A stretch of 41,302 bases of DNA from Pirellula sp. (GTDB lineage Bacteria > Planctomycetota > Planctomycetia > Pirellulales > Pirellulaceae), in NCBI GenBank assembly GCA_021300015.1, contig JAJTFB010000074.1, positions 1-41,302 on the forward strand, read 5' to 3'. A model generated the notes under the pieces. The model worked only from the letters and a program-made list of their open reading frames with translations. It was not told the origin of the DNA and did not search any database. Positions 16,347-25,672 of this stretch are shown here, in pieces (the stretch's first letter is position 1; every line of letters begins with the position of its first letter). Made by a program: the position numbers and the translations under genes.

Positions 16347-17958
16347 GGACTTGGGTTTCGACGCGTTTGTCGAGCAGCAGATTGCAGGGGATTTGCTGCT
16401 CGAGCAACAGGGTGCGACGCTTGGCGAGGAGGAACGCAATCGCTTGATTACGGCGACTGGATTTTGGGTATTGGGGCCCAAGATGCTCGCGGAGCAAGAC
16501 AAAGAGAAGATGAAGATCGACATTGTCGACGAGCAGATCGATACGTTTTCCAGGACGATGTTGGGAGTGACGTTGGCTTGTGCTCGGTGTCACGATCACA
16601 AATTCGATCCGTTCACGCAGCGCGATTACTATTCGATGGCCGGAGTGTTGATGAGCACCCGGACGATGGCCGATCAGGCTTTTGTGAGTCAATGGATGGA
16701 GCGTCCTTTGGAGACGGTCGCAAGGCGGCAGGAGCGTCAGGAGCATCAGAAGCGAATCGACGAATCGATCGCCGCAGAGCGGGTGCTCGTCAAGCGGTTC
16801 CATGAGGAGTTGGTTTCTGGAGGCGGGTTGGAAAAGCTACCAGAGGATCCAACGGCACGACTCAAGGATGGGCCTTATAGTGAGTCGATGATCAAGGAGC
16901 TCGATGCGGCGTCCAAGCAGATTGAGGAATTGAAAAAGGGGATGCCGGCGTTCGACAAGGCGATGGCCGTCGAGGAGCATCAGGCCGTCGAGTTGCCGAT
17001 CCATATTCGGGGGAATCATCTAAAGCCGACATCGGAAAAGGTTCCTCGGGGAGTCCCCCAGGTGTTAACCAAGGGGGTGGCTTTAGAGAGTATTGATGGG
17101 AGTCAAAGTGGTCGAATGCAGCTTGCTCGTTGGTTGACCGATCGTTCGAACCCATTGTTTGCGCGTGTGATGGTCAATCGGGTTTGGATGTGGCATTTGG
17201 GACAGCCGTTGGTCGGTTCTCCGTCGAACTTTGGGTTTAAGGGGCAGCGTCCGACGCATCCAGAGTTGCTCGACGATCTTTCGAGGCGTTGGATGGAGCA
17301 TGGTTGGTCGCTCAAGTGGTTGCATCGCGAGATACTGCTCTCGGCGGCTTATCAGAGAAGTTCGCGATCGTCGCTCTATGAGCAGGAGGATCCCGAGAAC
17401 GCTTATTTATGGAGGCAGCATCGCAGGCGGTTGGAGATGGAGCCGATTCGCGATTCGTTGTTGGCCAGTGCCGATCGGATCGATGTTCGGCATGCTCGGG
17501 GGGTTCAAGGGATGGAGAGTTCACTTCGGAGTGTTTACTTGAACATCAATCGAGCTGCTTTGAACGATACGTTTGCGATTTTTGATTACGTGGATCCTGC
17601 CAGCCATATCGAGCAGCGAGCCGTTACGACTGTGCCGAGTCAATCGTTATTTTTCTTGAACAATGAGATCGTCTCGAAGTCTTCGGAGAGGCTCGGCGAG
17701 CAGTTGGCGAGTCGTTCTGAGGATATCAGTCAGGTGATCCACCTTGCGTTTCGGCGGGTGTTAGGACGGGATCCGACGCTTCAGGAGCTTGAGCGTTCGA
17801 GTGCTTTTGTGGCGCGTGCAATGGAGATCTGGGCCGGTCAGATCAAGCCAGCAGAGGGGGTGACCGAGGAATCGCATCGAGCGTCGATGCGCACGAGGGC
17901 CATAGGTAGTTTGGTCCATAGTTTGTTTGCTTTGCGCGAATTCATTTGGGTGGAGTAG
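16294..17958 (+). pseudogene. Detached DUF1549 C-half plus DUF1553 domain (frameshifted remainder)
   Basis: From 16294 the frame reads [20 protein letters not shown], the middle of a DUF1549 domain, then [11 protein letters not shown], the second heme motif of such proteins, and ends with a complete DUF1553 domain ([28 protein letters not shown]). The conserved segment expected between LLAS and PNAWRYRDW (about 25 residues including the RW..HWLD..RYADS region) is absent from both frames. An ATG at 16297 could start a 553-residue product, but it would lack an export signal and the first half of DUF1549, so function is unlikely. Together with 14163-16346 it would have formed a single DUF1501-PSCyt1-DUF1549-DUF1553 protein. 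Six bases separate its stop from the next DUF1501 gene. Confidence 0.75.
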
Positions 17959-17964
17959 TCAACG

Positions 17965-19359
17965 ATGGGTCCTGGGAATCGCATCGATCGGCGGACTTGT
18001 TTGGGAGGGATATCCCAGGGGCTCGCCGGTCTGGCTTTGGCCGATCTACTGAGCCCTCAGCGGACCGAGGGTTCCGCGGTTTTGAGCGATGACTCAGGCT
18101 TGGAAGTTGGTTGTCATTTCCCGCCGAAGGTCAAGCGAGTGATCTTTGTATTTATGCATGGGGGTCCATCGCATATCGATACGTTTGACTATAAGCCTGA
18201 GTTGATTCGGTTGCACGGTCAGCCTTTGCCGATCGCCAAGCCGAGGATCCAGTTTGCACAAACGGGCAATTTGCTGAAGAGTCCTTGGGAGTTCAAGCAG
18301 TACGGGGAGTCGGGAGCTTGGGTTAGCGATTTGTTTCCTAACGTTGCCAAGCATGTCGATCGTTTGACGTTTATCAAATCGTTGCATGGTTCGAACGAAG
18401 CGCATGGGGGCGCGTTGTTGAAGATCCATACTGGGTCCGATACGTTTGTGCGTCCGAGTTTAGGTGCATGGATCAGTTATGGGCTTGGGACGCAGAATGC
18501 GAACTTGCCGAGTTTCGTGACCATCAATCCGACGTTGGGGCATGGCGGGGTTCGGAATTTTGGGTCGGCTTTTTTGCCACCGAATCATCAAGGGACGCGC
18601 ATCGCTGTGTCTGGCAAGGAAGCCAAGTTAGAGAATTTGGTGCCGAGGAATGGCGATCCACTGCAGCGCCTGGAGCTCGATTATGTTCGAGATATGGAGC
18701 GATTAGGGGCGGCTGGCGGTATGCTCGGAGCGATCGAGGCCAAGGAGAAGACCTTCGAGTTGGCTTATCGGATGCAGAGCGAGGCGTTGGGCCGATTTCA
18801 GCTCGAGAGCGAAACCGAGGAGACGCAAAAGCTTTACGGGATCGACGGAGGACCGACCGACGGTTTTGGACGGCAGTGCTTGTTGGCGCGTCGGTTGAGC
18901 GAGGCGGGGGTACGGTTCGTGCAGGTTTCGCATGCTTATTGGGATCAGCATTCGGAGCTTAAGGAGAAGCATGCGGAGTTGGCAGGGCAGGTCGATGTTC
19001 CGATTGCGGGTTTGATCGAGGACCTTCAGAGGCGGGGGTTATTCAGCGAGACGCTGTTGATATGGGGTGGTGAATTCGGGAGGACGCCTACGGCTCAAGG
19101 GGACAACGGTCGGGATCACAATCCGCATGCGTTCACTTGGTGGATGTGTGGGCCGGGGATCAAGCCTGGGTTGACTTGGGGTGCATCGGACGACTTTGGG
19201 TTTTACGCGCAGCAGGACAAGGTGCATGTGCATGATTTGCATGCGACGCTTTTGCATCTTTTGGGGATCGACCATGAACGCTTGACGTTCCGGTATGGAG
19301 GTCGGGATTTCCGGCTTACGGACGTCCATGGCCGGGTGGTTCGTGAATTGTTTGCTTGA
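17965..19359 (+). CDS. DUF1501 domain-containing exported protein
   Basis: The 464-residue product has an RIDRRTCLGG twin-arginine-like signal followed by a hydrophobic segment (about residues 12-30). The rest is DUF1501: [50 protein letters not shown], and [24 protein letters not shown] at the end. The conserved histidines and aspartates in HGGPSHIDTFD and GRDHNP are reminiscent of the metal sites of the alkaline-phosphatase superfamily, to which the family is distantly related; its reaction is unknown. It is the normal, unfused partner of the broken PSCyt gene upstream, six bases away, and has the typical length for the family. Confidence 0.9.
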   Translation: MGPGNRIDRRTCLGGISQGLAGLALADLLSPQRTEGSAVLSDDSGLEVGCHFPPKVKRVIFVFMHGGPSHIDTFDYKPELIRLHGQPLPIAKPRIQFAQTGNLLKSPWEFKQYGESGAWVSDLFPNVAKHVDRLTFIKSLHGSNEAHGGALLKIHTGSDTFVRPSLGAWISYGLGTQNANLPSFVTINPTLGHGGVRNFGSAFLPPNHQGTRIAVSGKEAKLENLVPRNGDPLQRLELDYVRDMERLGAAGGMLGAIEAKEKTFELAYRMQSEALGRFQLESETEETQKLYGIDGGPTDGFGRQCLLARRLSEAGVRFVQVSHAYWDQHSELKEKHAELAGQVDVPIAGLIEDLQRRGLFSETLLIWGGEFGRTPTAQGDNGRDHNPHAFTWWMCGPGIKPGLTWGASDDFGFYAQQDKVHVHDLHATLLHLLGIDHERLTFRYGGRDFRLTDVHGRVVRELFA

Positions 19360-19471
19360 GCGATAGGGCTGTGGGGCTTGTGTTACAATTCGAAGCGATC
19401 AAGTCAGAACAGGTACGGGGTCGAAGTATTTTCTGTTGGATTATTCATAGAACAAAAGGGTGGTGATTCGA

Positions 19472-20467
19472 ATGGACCGAAGACGATTTTTGGCAGTGGG
19501 CGCAGGGGTACCTTTCGTTGCAGGTTCGTTTGGCATCACGGGCGATTTGTTGGCCGTTGAGACCTATACGAGCATCGCTCAGGCGGGAGATTTGTACCGT
19601 TTGCAAGGCGAGTACCTTGGGGTCGTCGAGTCGTTGGAAGGGACATGGGGGGCGCAAGTGATCGCCACGGGCGAGAAGGCCTTGGAGGTCCACTTGTTGA
19701 AAGGTGGATTGCCTGGGGATGGATTCAAATCCAAGGAGCCGACGCGGGTGTGCAAGGTCGAGCGGCTCGAGAGTGCCTTGGCCAAGGGCAAGGGGAGCGA
19801 TTACGGTGTCAGTCTCGATGGCAAGACGCTGACGGTGACGAATGCAGAAGGAAAGGTGCTTGGCGAGTTGACCAAGGTCGTGCGCGAGAGCAAGACACTT
19901 GGGATGGAGCCTCCCAAGGGAGCTTTGGTGTTGTTTGATGGAACTACTACGGATCGGTTTGAGGGGGGCAAGCTGGTTGAGGAGAAGTATTTGGGGGTTG
20001 GGTGCAAGTCCAAGGATACGTTTGGTGATCATCGATTGCATTTGGAATTCCGGACTCCGTTCCAGCCGAGCGATTCGGGACAGGGACGTGGGAATAGTGG
20101 CGTGTACATTCAGGGGCGGTACGAGTTGCAGGTGCTCGATTCGTTCGGTTTGAGGGGCGAGAACAACGAGTGCGGGGGGATTTACCAGATAGCCAGTCCG
20201 AGCTTGAACATGTGCTATCCGCCGCTGAGTTGGCAGACTTACGATATCGATTTCAAGTCGGCCAAGTATGGAGCCGACGGCAAGAAGACCAGCAACGCAA
20301 GGGTGACGATTCGGCATAACGGGGTGGTCATCCATGATGACCTTGAGTTTCCTAGGGGTACACCCGGTGGTGTTGGGGACGAGGCACCTGCGGGGGGGCC
20401 TTTGTATTTGCAGGACCATTCGAATCCTGTGGTATTCCGGAACATTTGGGTTTCCAAGTCGGAGTAA
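19472..20467 (+). CDS. DUF1080 (3-keto-disaccharide hydrolase-like) exported protein
   Basis: The 331-residue product starts with MDRRRFLAVGAGVPF, a twin-arginine signal. The N-terminal 125 or so residues form a poorly characterised domain (YTSIAQAGDLYRLQGEYLGV). From about residue 145 the DUF1080 domain follows (LVLFDGTTTDRFEGGK, DHRLHLEFRTPF, GNSGVYIQGRYELQVLDSFG, CGGIYQIASP, WQTYDIDFKSA, GPLYLQDHSNPVVFRNIWV). DUF1080 has a lectin-like beta-sandwich and includes hydrolases acting on 3-keto-glycosides. In planctomycetes it commonly lies with DUF1501/PSCyt genes, which supports a role in carbohydrate breakdown. ATG at 19472 is preferred over two upstream GTG codons because AAAAGGG lies about 11 bases before it and the Tat motif starts there. 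Confidence 0.87.
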   Translation: MDRRRFLAVGAGVPFVAGSFGITGDLLAVETYTSIAQAGDLYRLQGEYLGVVESLEGTWGAQVIATGEKALEVHLLKGGLPGDGFKSKEPTRVCKVERLESALAKGKGSDYGVSLDGKTLTVTNAEGKVLGELTKVVRESKTLGMEPPKGALVLFDGTTTDRFEGGKLVEEKYLGVGCKSKDTFGDHRLHLEFRTPFQPSDSGQGRGNSGVYIQGRYELQVLDSFGLRGENNECGGIYQIASPSLNMCYPPLSWQTYDIDFKSAKYGADGKKTSNARVTIRHNGVVIHDDLEFPRGTPGGVGDEAPAGGPLYLQDHSNPVVFRNIWVSKSE

Positions 20468-20607
20468 GGGGCTTTGGGTGGGGGCTGGGGTTTTGAAATC
20501 CCGCGTTTTCTCTATTGCCCCCAGAATCGCAGATCGGCTATGACCCCAACGAGGGCTCCTTTGCGTTTTGGGGAGTCCAATGGGTGGCCGATAGCTGGAG
20601 AGATCGC

Positions 20608-22116
20608 ATGAGAGACTTGGCAGTTGGATTGTTACGAGATTGCCATAGGTTCGTGTTGATGGTGGTCTTTTCGAGTAGTGCGATATTTGGGCAAAGTGGT
20701 CTGCCGGTGGGACCTGTTGGCCAGCCGCCGGGTCTTTCGAATCCGCCGGGTCTTTCGAATTCGGGGGGGCTTTCGAATCCGGGGGGTGGCGAGGTTGTCC
20801 CGGGTCTTCCGAGCATCCCGAGTGTCCCGAGCATTGAGGGGTTATCTTCGGGTGGAGCCCAGCCTGTGGGAGCCCAGTCTGTGGGAGCCCAGCCTAATGG
20901 AGGTCAGCCAGGTGGAGCCCAGCCAGGTGGAGCTCGGGCTGGTGGGTTAGGAAATCCGCTTGGGGTCAAGGTACATGAGCGATTGGAGTTGCCTAGCGAT
21001 GCTGGGCAGTATTGGGCTGAGTATGATTTGAAGCCTTATACATTGGCATTGAAGGGAGTGGATCGACCGCAGCAAGCGGTGATCGATTGGATCATTCGCG
21101 AGACGGGAAGCGATTTGTGGTTCCAGGAGCCGGTGGGAGTTCTCACGGCGGATCGATCGACGTTGCGTGTGTATCACAATGCGGGGATGCAGAAGGTCGT
21201 CGCGCAGGTTTATGAGCGCTTCGTCAATGGGATCAATGAGCCACAGGTGTACAGTCTTCGGCTCATCACGATTGGGAATCCGAATTGGCGATCGAAGGCT
21301 TTGCCGTTGATGCGTTCGGCGGCGGCACGATCCCCTGGCGTATCGGCTTGGTTGATGCCTAAGGAGAATGGTGCGATCGTCATGGCGCAGTTGCGTCAGC
21401 GGCAGGATGTGCGCGAGTTGCAGTCGGTGGATTTGCGGTTGGTGCAGGGTCAGACGCAGGTCATCGAGCAGATGCGTCCGAGGAATTATCTACGGGAGTA
21501 TGCTCCGAACACGACTTCTGCATGGCCTCCATTGAGTCCGGCTTACGGAGAGATTCAGGAGGGGTATCGGATGGTGTTTAGTCCTTTGCTGAGTTTGGAT
21601 GGGAGCACGATGGATATGATGCTCAAGTGCCAGGTGGATCAAGTCGAGAAGATGAATGCCGTTGCGTTGGAGGTTCCCGGTGCTGGGGGGGCCTATCAGG
21701 TAGAGGTTCCGCAGATGATGACTTGGCAGATGGCCGAACGGTTCAAGTGGCCGACGGATCATTTATTGATTTTGTCTTGTGGGGTGATTGCTCCGCCGGT
21801 GGTCAACGCGCAGAGCACGTTGCTTACGGGAGGGGCGGGCGGGCTCTTTGGGATCAATCGGATGCTACCGGATTTATCGTTTCAGAAGCAGGATGCGATC
21901 TTGGTTGTCGAGTATCGCGGATCGGCATCGACGCAGTTGGTACCTGGTGGTGTAGCAGCCGGTGGTGTGGCTGCTGGTGGTGGCGCAGCCGGTGGTGTTG
22001 CAGTCGGTGGGATTCCGGCGGCTGGTATGGCCAATGGAGCAGGTGCTGCGGTTGGGGGTGCTGGGGTGATAGTACCTGGGGTAGCAGGTGGCAACAGTCT
22101 TCGGGGTCGGTACTGA
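20608..22116 (+). CDS. Exported secretin-like protein with low-complexity ends
   Basis: The 502-residue product begins with a signal peptide (about residues 1-28). A low-complexity stretch follows, with PPGLSN-type repeats and GAQPVGAQSVGAQP-type repeats (about 29-112). The middle (about 120-200, VDRPQQAVIDWIIRETGSDLWFQEP) resembles the short N-terminal domain of secretins. The later part (GEIQEGYRMVFSPLLSLDGS near residue 310 and the VEVPQMM to LLILSCGVI stretch near 365-390) resembles the beta-strand pattern of the secretin barrel. The tail is a glycine/alanine/valine repeat ending GRY. Similarity to type II/III secretins is my inference from pattern, not a confirmed match. Purine-rich GGAGAG precedes the ATG at 20608; the longer frame upstream is not signal-like. 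The next gene begins 9 bases after its stop. Confidence 0.6.
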   Translation: MRDLAVGLLRDCHRFVLMVVFSSSAIFGQSGLPVGPVGQPPGLSNPPGLSNSGGLSNPGGGEVVPGLPSIPSVPSIEGLSSGGAQPVGAQSVGAQPNGGQPGGAQPGGARAGGLGNPLGVKVHERLELPSDAGQYWAEYDLKPYTLALKGVDRPQQAVIDWIIRETGSDLWFQEPVGVLTADRSTLRVYHNAGMQKVVAQVYERFVNGINEPQVYSLRLITIGNPNWRSKALPLMRSAAARSPGVSAWLMPKENGAIVMAQLRQRQDVRELQSVDLRLVQGQTQVIEQMRPRNYLREYAPNTTSAWPPLSPAYGEIQEGYRMVFSPLLSLDGSTMDMMLKCQVDQVEKMNAVALEVPGAGGAYQVEVPQMMTWQMAERFKWPTDHLLILSCGVIAPPVVNAQSTLLTGGAGGLFGINRMLPDLSFQKQDAILVVEYRGSASTQLVPGGVAAGGVAAGGGAAGGVAVGGIPAAGMANGAGAAVGGAGVIVPGVAGGNSLRGRY

Positions 22117-22125
22117 TCGAGCGAG

Positions 22126-23588
22126 GTGGTTTTGGCGGCATCAGCAGATCGTTCGGCGGCAAGCTTTGGCACGGGTTTTGGTGCTCGCTGGGGTTGGTTT
22201 GTCCTTGCTGCGTTGGTCTTGTTGTTGGTCAACGGATATTGGCTATATCGCTTTGATGGTTTTTATGATCCACCGTTGCCGCATGGGGATGGACCGGACT
22301 ACGAGTCGATCGCTTACAGTCTTTCGGTGGGTGCTGGTTATCAATTTGCTTGGGAGGATCCGCGGTGGCAATCGGTGTATCGGGATTCACGCCGGGTGGC
22401 CGAGTATAGTCAATTGTCGAGGCGCGATTGGGAGGGGCCAACGACGTCGCGGCCCCCTGCCCTGCCTTGGTTGATCCGATGGGTGTATCGGTGTGTGCCT
22501 CGGGGACCGATCGCGTTTGCCACGGTACGAAGTTTATCGGTGGTGGCCTTGAGCATTGCGGGTTTGGATTCGCTTGGAGTTGGAGTCCGAAGAAGGGTTC
22601 GGTTTTCTTGCAGGCGATAGCGGCGATGATCGCGTTGGGTGTTGCGTGTTTGGATCGGACGATCAAGACGTATGTGGAGGATTTTCTTACGGAGCCTTGG
22701 GCACTGCTTGCGCTGATGGGGATGGTATGGGGTTTGATGCGGTGGGCGGAGTTGGAGGGATCATCGCCGGGATCATCGCCGGGTGGATCGAGGAATGCAG
22801 CGTTGCGTTGGTTGATGCTTGGGGGAGTATTTTTTGGGTTGATGTTGTTGTTTCGTTCGTTGTTTATTTTTTGGTTGCCGGTGCTAGCAGGAGGGATATA
22901 TTTGGCCGGTCGAGATCGGTCTGGGGGGAGGTGGCAGCGGGGTGGTTTGTCGGCGGTTTTGTTTGTGTTGGTCGTGTGTTTGGTGTCGGGGGGTTGGTGG
23001 GTTCGCAACTGCGAGGTTACGGGGCGTTGGATGCCGATGGGAGCGCAGGGGGCGGCGAGTCTTCGGGGTGGATATAGCGATGAGGCGTTGGCCGATTGGG
23101 GCAACTGGCATTCCCAGGCCGAGCAAGCGATGCAGCGGAAGTTGGATCGCGAAGAGGGTGTTTTGGGATGGACGGCCGTCGAGCGTGAGGTGGCATTGGC
23201 GGATTTAGCGATGATCGAGACACGGCAATGGGTGGGTGAGCATTTTTGGGAGTTGCCCAAGCTCGGCGCGATGCGATTGATATCGCATTGGGGGCCATGG
23301 CGGATCGATCATGTGTTATGGAAGATCATGGCGTTTCTTGGGTGGGTCTTCGTGTGGCGTCAGAGTCGGCCGAGGGGGATCCTTTTAGCTAGCATCTTTT
23401 TGGCCGATGCATGGACGACCTTGGTTTTGTATGAGACGGGTGGTCGGTTTTTGATACCGTTGCATGGACTCTTGTATGGCCTGTCGGGTGTTGGGGTGGC
23501 AGGTTGTCTTGCATTGGCGGGGGTGGATCCTGTACATCCAATGGATGAATTGGATTCGACGATGGCAAAGCGAGGGAACGAGCGATAG
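22126..23588 (+). pseudogene. GT39-like integral membrane glycosyltransferase, split by a frameshift
   Basis: Two overlapping frames together encode one protein of about 487 residues. The first (from GTG 22126 or TTG 22132) gives a transmembrane helix, then GDGPDYESIAYSLSVG, the luminal acidic motif typical of ArnT/PMT-like (GT39/GT83) enzymes, and reads well to about 22560 (ALSIAG). The second frame carries on from about 22563 with FAWSWSPKKGSVFLQ, TYVEDFLTEPWALLAL and several transmembrane helices to the stop at 23586. The change is -1, so one base is missing or a ribosome must slip. A G-GGT-TTG heptamer, a classical slippery shape, sits at 22560-22566. Such enzymes move sugars from polyprenyl-phosphate carriers outside the membrane. 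A simple homopolymer error or mutation is the more likely cause. fliP starts four bases after the stop. Confidence 0.7.
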
Positions 23589-23592
23589 CCGC

Positions 23593-24549
23593 ATGGTAGC
23601 GACCATGTTCGCTAGGGCGTGGTTGTTTTTGTTGTGTGTAGTGATTTTGGGTGGAGCGTCGGTCAGGGCGCAGGAAGTTGGAGTTGGGGGAGTTGGTGCT
23701 GGGGAGACACGACTTGGTAGGTCGCTTTCTCAGAGGTCGGCATCGACGCGAGAGCCCGAGGTGGTCAAGCCGACAGCGCAGCCGATTTTACCTGAGACAC
23801 TGGATCGGTTATCGCAGAGTTCAAGTAAGCCGAACGTGGGGGGATGGTTGGAGGGGCTCGAGCAGTGGGTGGGACCGAAGGGATTAGCGCAATCGGTCCA
23901 GACGTTGCTTTTGTTGACCTTGCTCAGCGCAGCGCCAGCGGCGTTGTTGATGACGACCTGTTATGTGCGGGTGGTGATTGTTTTGGGGATATTGAAGCAA
24001 GCTTTGGGGAATCAGCAGTTGCCACCGGCGCAGGTGCTCAGTGGCATATCTCTATTCATCACGTTGTTTGTGATGAGTCCGGTTTGGAAGCAGGTCTATG
24101 ACGATGCGATTGTGCCTTATACGGCCGCAGAGAGTACGATGCGAGCCGATGAGGCTTGGGAGCGTGGCATCGCACCGGTGCATCGGTTTATGGCAAGGCA
24201 GATAGCGATGGCGGGCAATTACGAGGATGTGCATTTGTTTTATAGCAGGTATGCACCGCAATCGGCGCCGCCGGACGATTTTCAGAGTGTGCCGATGGTC
24301 GTGTTGTTGCCGGCGTATATGCTCAGCGAGCTCAAGACGGCGTTTTTGATGGGGTTTCAGATCTGTTTGCCGTTTTTGGTGTTGGACTTGGTGATTGCGG
24401 CGGTGATTTCTGCGATGGGTATGTCGCAATTATCCCCGGCGATGGTTTCGATACCGTTTAAGCTTTTGCTATTTGTGTTGGTGGATGGATGGCGGTTGGT
24501 CATTCAGATGCTGCTCGATAGTTTCGGTTCGATCGGCTCGACGATATAG
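23593..24549 (+). CDS. fliP: Flagellar export gate protein FliP
   Basis: The 318-residue product is FliP, a core membrane component of the flagellar type III export gate. It has a signal peptide (MFARAWLFLLCVVILGG), a longer than usual serine/proline-containing periplasmic region to about residue 105, and the conserved body: LLTLLSAAPAALLMTTCYVRVVIVLGILKQALGNQQLPPAQVL, FVMSPVWKQVYDDAI, SELKTAFLMGFQICLPFLVLDLVIAAVISAMGM, and SIPFKLLLFVLVDGW. These match the FliP signature regions. The first ATG after the upstream stop (23593) is used; ATG 23605 is an equally good start. fliQ follows 14 bases later and then fliR and flhB, the usual gate gene order. Confidence 0.95.
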   Translation: MVATMFARAWLFLLCVVILGGASVRAQEVGVGGVGAGETRLGRSLSQRSASTREPEVVKPTAQPILPETLDRLSQSSSKPNVGGWLEGLEQWVGPKGLAQSVQTLLLLTLLSAAPAALLMTTCYVRVVIVLGILKQALGNQQLPPAQVLSGISLFITLFVMSPVWKQVYDDAIVPYTAAESTMRADEAWERGIAPVHRFMARQIAMAGNYEDVHLFYSRYAPQSAPPDDFQSVPMVVLLPAYMLSELKTAFLMGFQICLPFLVLDLVIAAVISAMGMSQLSPAMVSIPFKLLLFVLVDGWRLVIQMLLDSFGSIGSTI

Positions 24550-24563
24550 CGGGGGGCTTAGGC

Positions 24564-24848
24564 ATGATAGCGCAGGATGCATTGGATTTGGTGCGAGGGG
24601 TACTTTTTGAGGTATTGGCGATTGCAGGTCCGGTGATGTTGATCGCGATGGTTGTCGGGTTGTTTTTGGGGGTCTTGCAAACGGCCATGCAGATCCAAGA
24701 TACGACGGTGGCGATTGTTCCGCGGTTGATCGTTATCGGGTTCGCGTTGGTGCTGCTGCTTCCATGGATGGCACAGCGGCTGGTCGATTATTCGCGGGAC
24801 TTGATCTTGGATATCCCTGCGGTCGTTTCGGGCAAAGGTTCGCCATGA
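24564..24848 (+). CDS. fliQ: Flagellar export gate protein FliQ
   Basis: The 94-residue product is FliQ, a small two-helix membrane protein that surrounds the FliP/FliR export gate. Helix one is VLAIAGPVMLIAMVVGLFLGVLQ and helix two is VPRLIVIGFALVLLLPWMAQRL. The linker QTAMQIQDTTVAIVPR corresponds to the conserved QAxTQIQexTLxFVPK region. Length is normal for the family (about 90 residues). A GGGGGG-type purine site precedes the ATG by about 8 bases. Its stop overlaps the fliR start as ATGA, so the two are translationally coupled. Confidence 0.95.
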   Translation: MIAQDALDLVRGVLFEVLAIAGPVMLIAMVVGLFLGVLQTAMQIQDTTVAIVPRLIVIGFALVLLLPWMAQRLVDYSRDLILDIPAVVSGKGSP

Positions 24849-25672
24849 ATGGGTTCGCCATGCATGGGCTCGAGGGGCTCGTATGGTGTTACGTGTGCGT
24901 TGCGATGCGGCTCGGGCCGATTCTCGCGACGCTTCCTCCGTTTTCGTTCCGTGGAGTTTCGTGGTTGGTGCGAGCGTTGTTGCTGACGATGGTCAGTCTA
25001 TCGGTGACACCACTGGTTGCCCTGGAGGTTTCGATTCGGGTTCCCGAGACGATGGTATCGGGGGTAGCGGTATTGGTTGGGGAGTTGATTTTGGGTTCAA
25101 CGATTGCGCTGGGTGTGCAATTTTTCCTTGGAGCGTTTCAGACCGTGGGCAATACGCTTGCTGAGTTGGGTGGGCAAGGTCTCGTCGATGCGCAGGACGA
25201 TCAAGGGGTATCGAATCAGATCGAGAAGATTTTGGTTTGGGTATCTGGAGCTTTGTTTGTTCTGGTCGGTGGTCATCGTTGGGTATTGAGTCTGGTGATC
25301 GAGACTTTTGAGCGAGTTCCGCTGGGAACGAGTTTCGAGACCACCGATTGGCTTTATGAGTTGCCGTTTCGTTTTGGGTATGCATTGTCGATCGCCCTGA
25401 GCGTCGCTTTGCCAGCAGCGGTCGTGATAATTGCCGTTGGGATAGCCAAGGTTTGGATCATGAGGAGTCTGAGTGCTTGGGATCGCCAGGCCGTGGGGGG
25501 GCCCTTGCAGGCGATGGGGTTGGTATGGGGATTGGTGTTATCGTTCAGCGCGATGGGATGGGTGTATCAGTATGAGTTAGCCGACTGGATTGATCAGACA
25601 CAGCGCATGTTGATCGAGCCGCAGCGGTGGAGTTCCTCGGGGGAAGAGCGTTCGGTGCGTGCAGATGGCTGA
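24845..25672 (+). CDS. fliR: Flagellar export gate protein FliR
   Basis: The 275-residue product is FliR, which with FliP and FliQ forms the helical export gate. Conserved features are RLGPILATLPPFSFRGVSWLVRALL near the N-terminus, GELILGSTIALGVQFFLGAFQTVGNTLAELGGQGLVDAQDDQ in the middle, and several further membrane helices (SLVIETF, ALSIALSVALPAAVVIIAVGIAKVWIM). Length is close to the usual 255-265 residues. The ATG at 24845 overlaps the fliQ stop and is preferred to the longer frame, which would run inside fliQ. The stop overlaps the flhB start region by eight bases. Confidence 0.93.
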   Translation: MNGFAMHGLEGLVWCYVCVAMRLGPILATLPPFSFRGVSWLVRALLLTMVSLSVTPLVALEVSIRVPETMVSGVAVLVGELILGSTIALGVQFFLGAFQTVGNTLAELGGQGLVDAQDDQGVSNQIEKILVWVSGALFVLVGGHRWVLSLVIETFERVPLGTSFETTDWLYELPFRFGYALSIALSVALPAAVVIIAVGIAKVWIMRSLSAWDRQAVGGPLQAMGLVWGLVLSFSAMGWVYQYELADWIDQTQRMLIEPQRWSSSGEERSVRADG

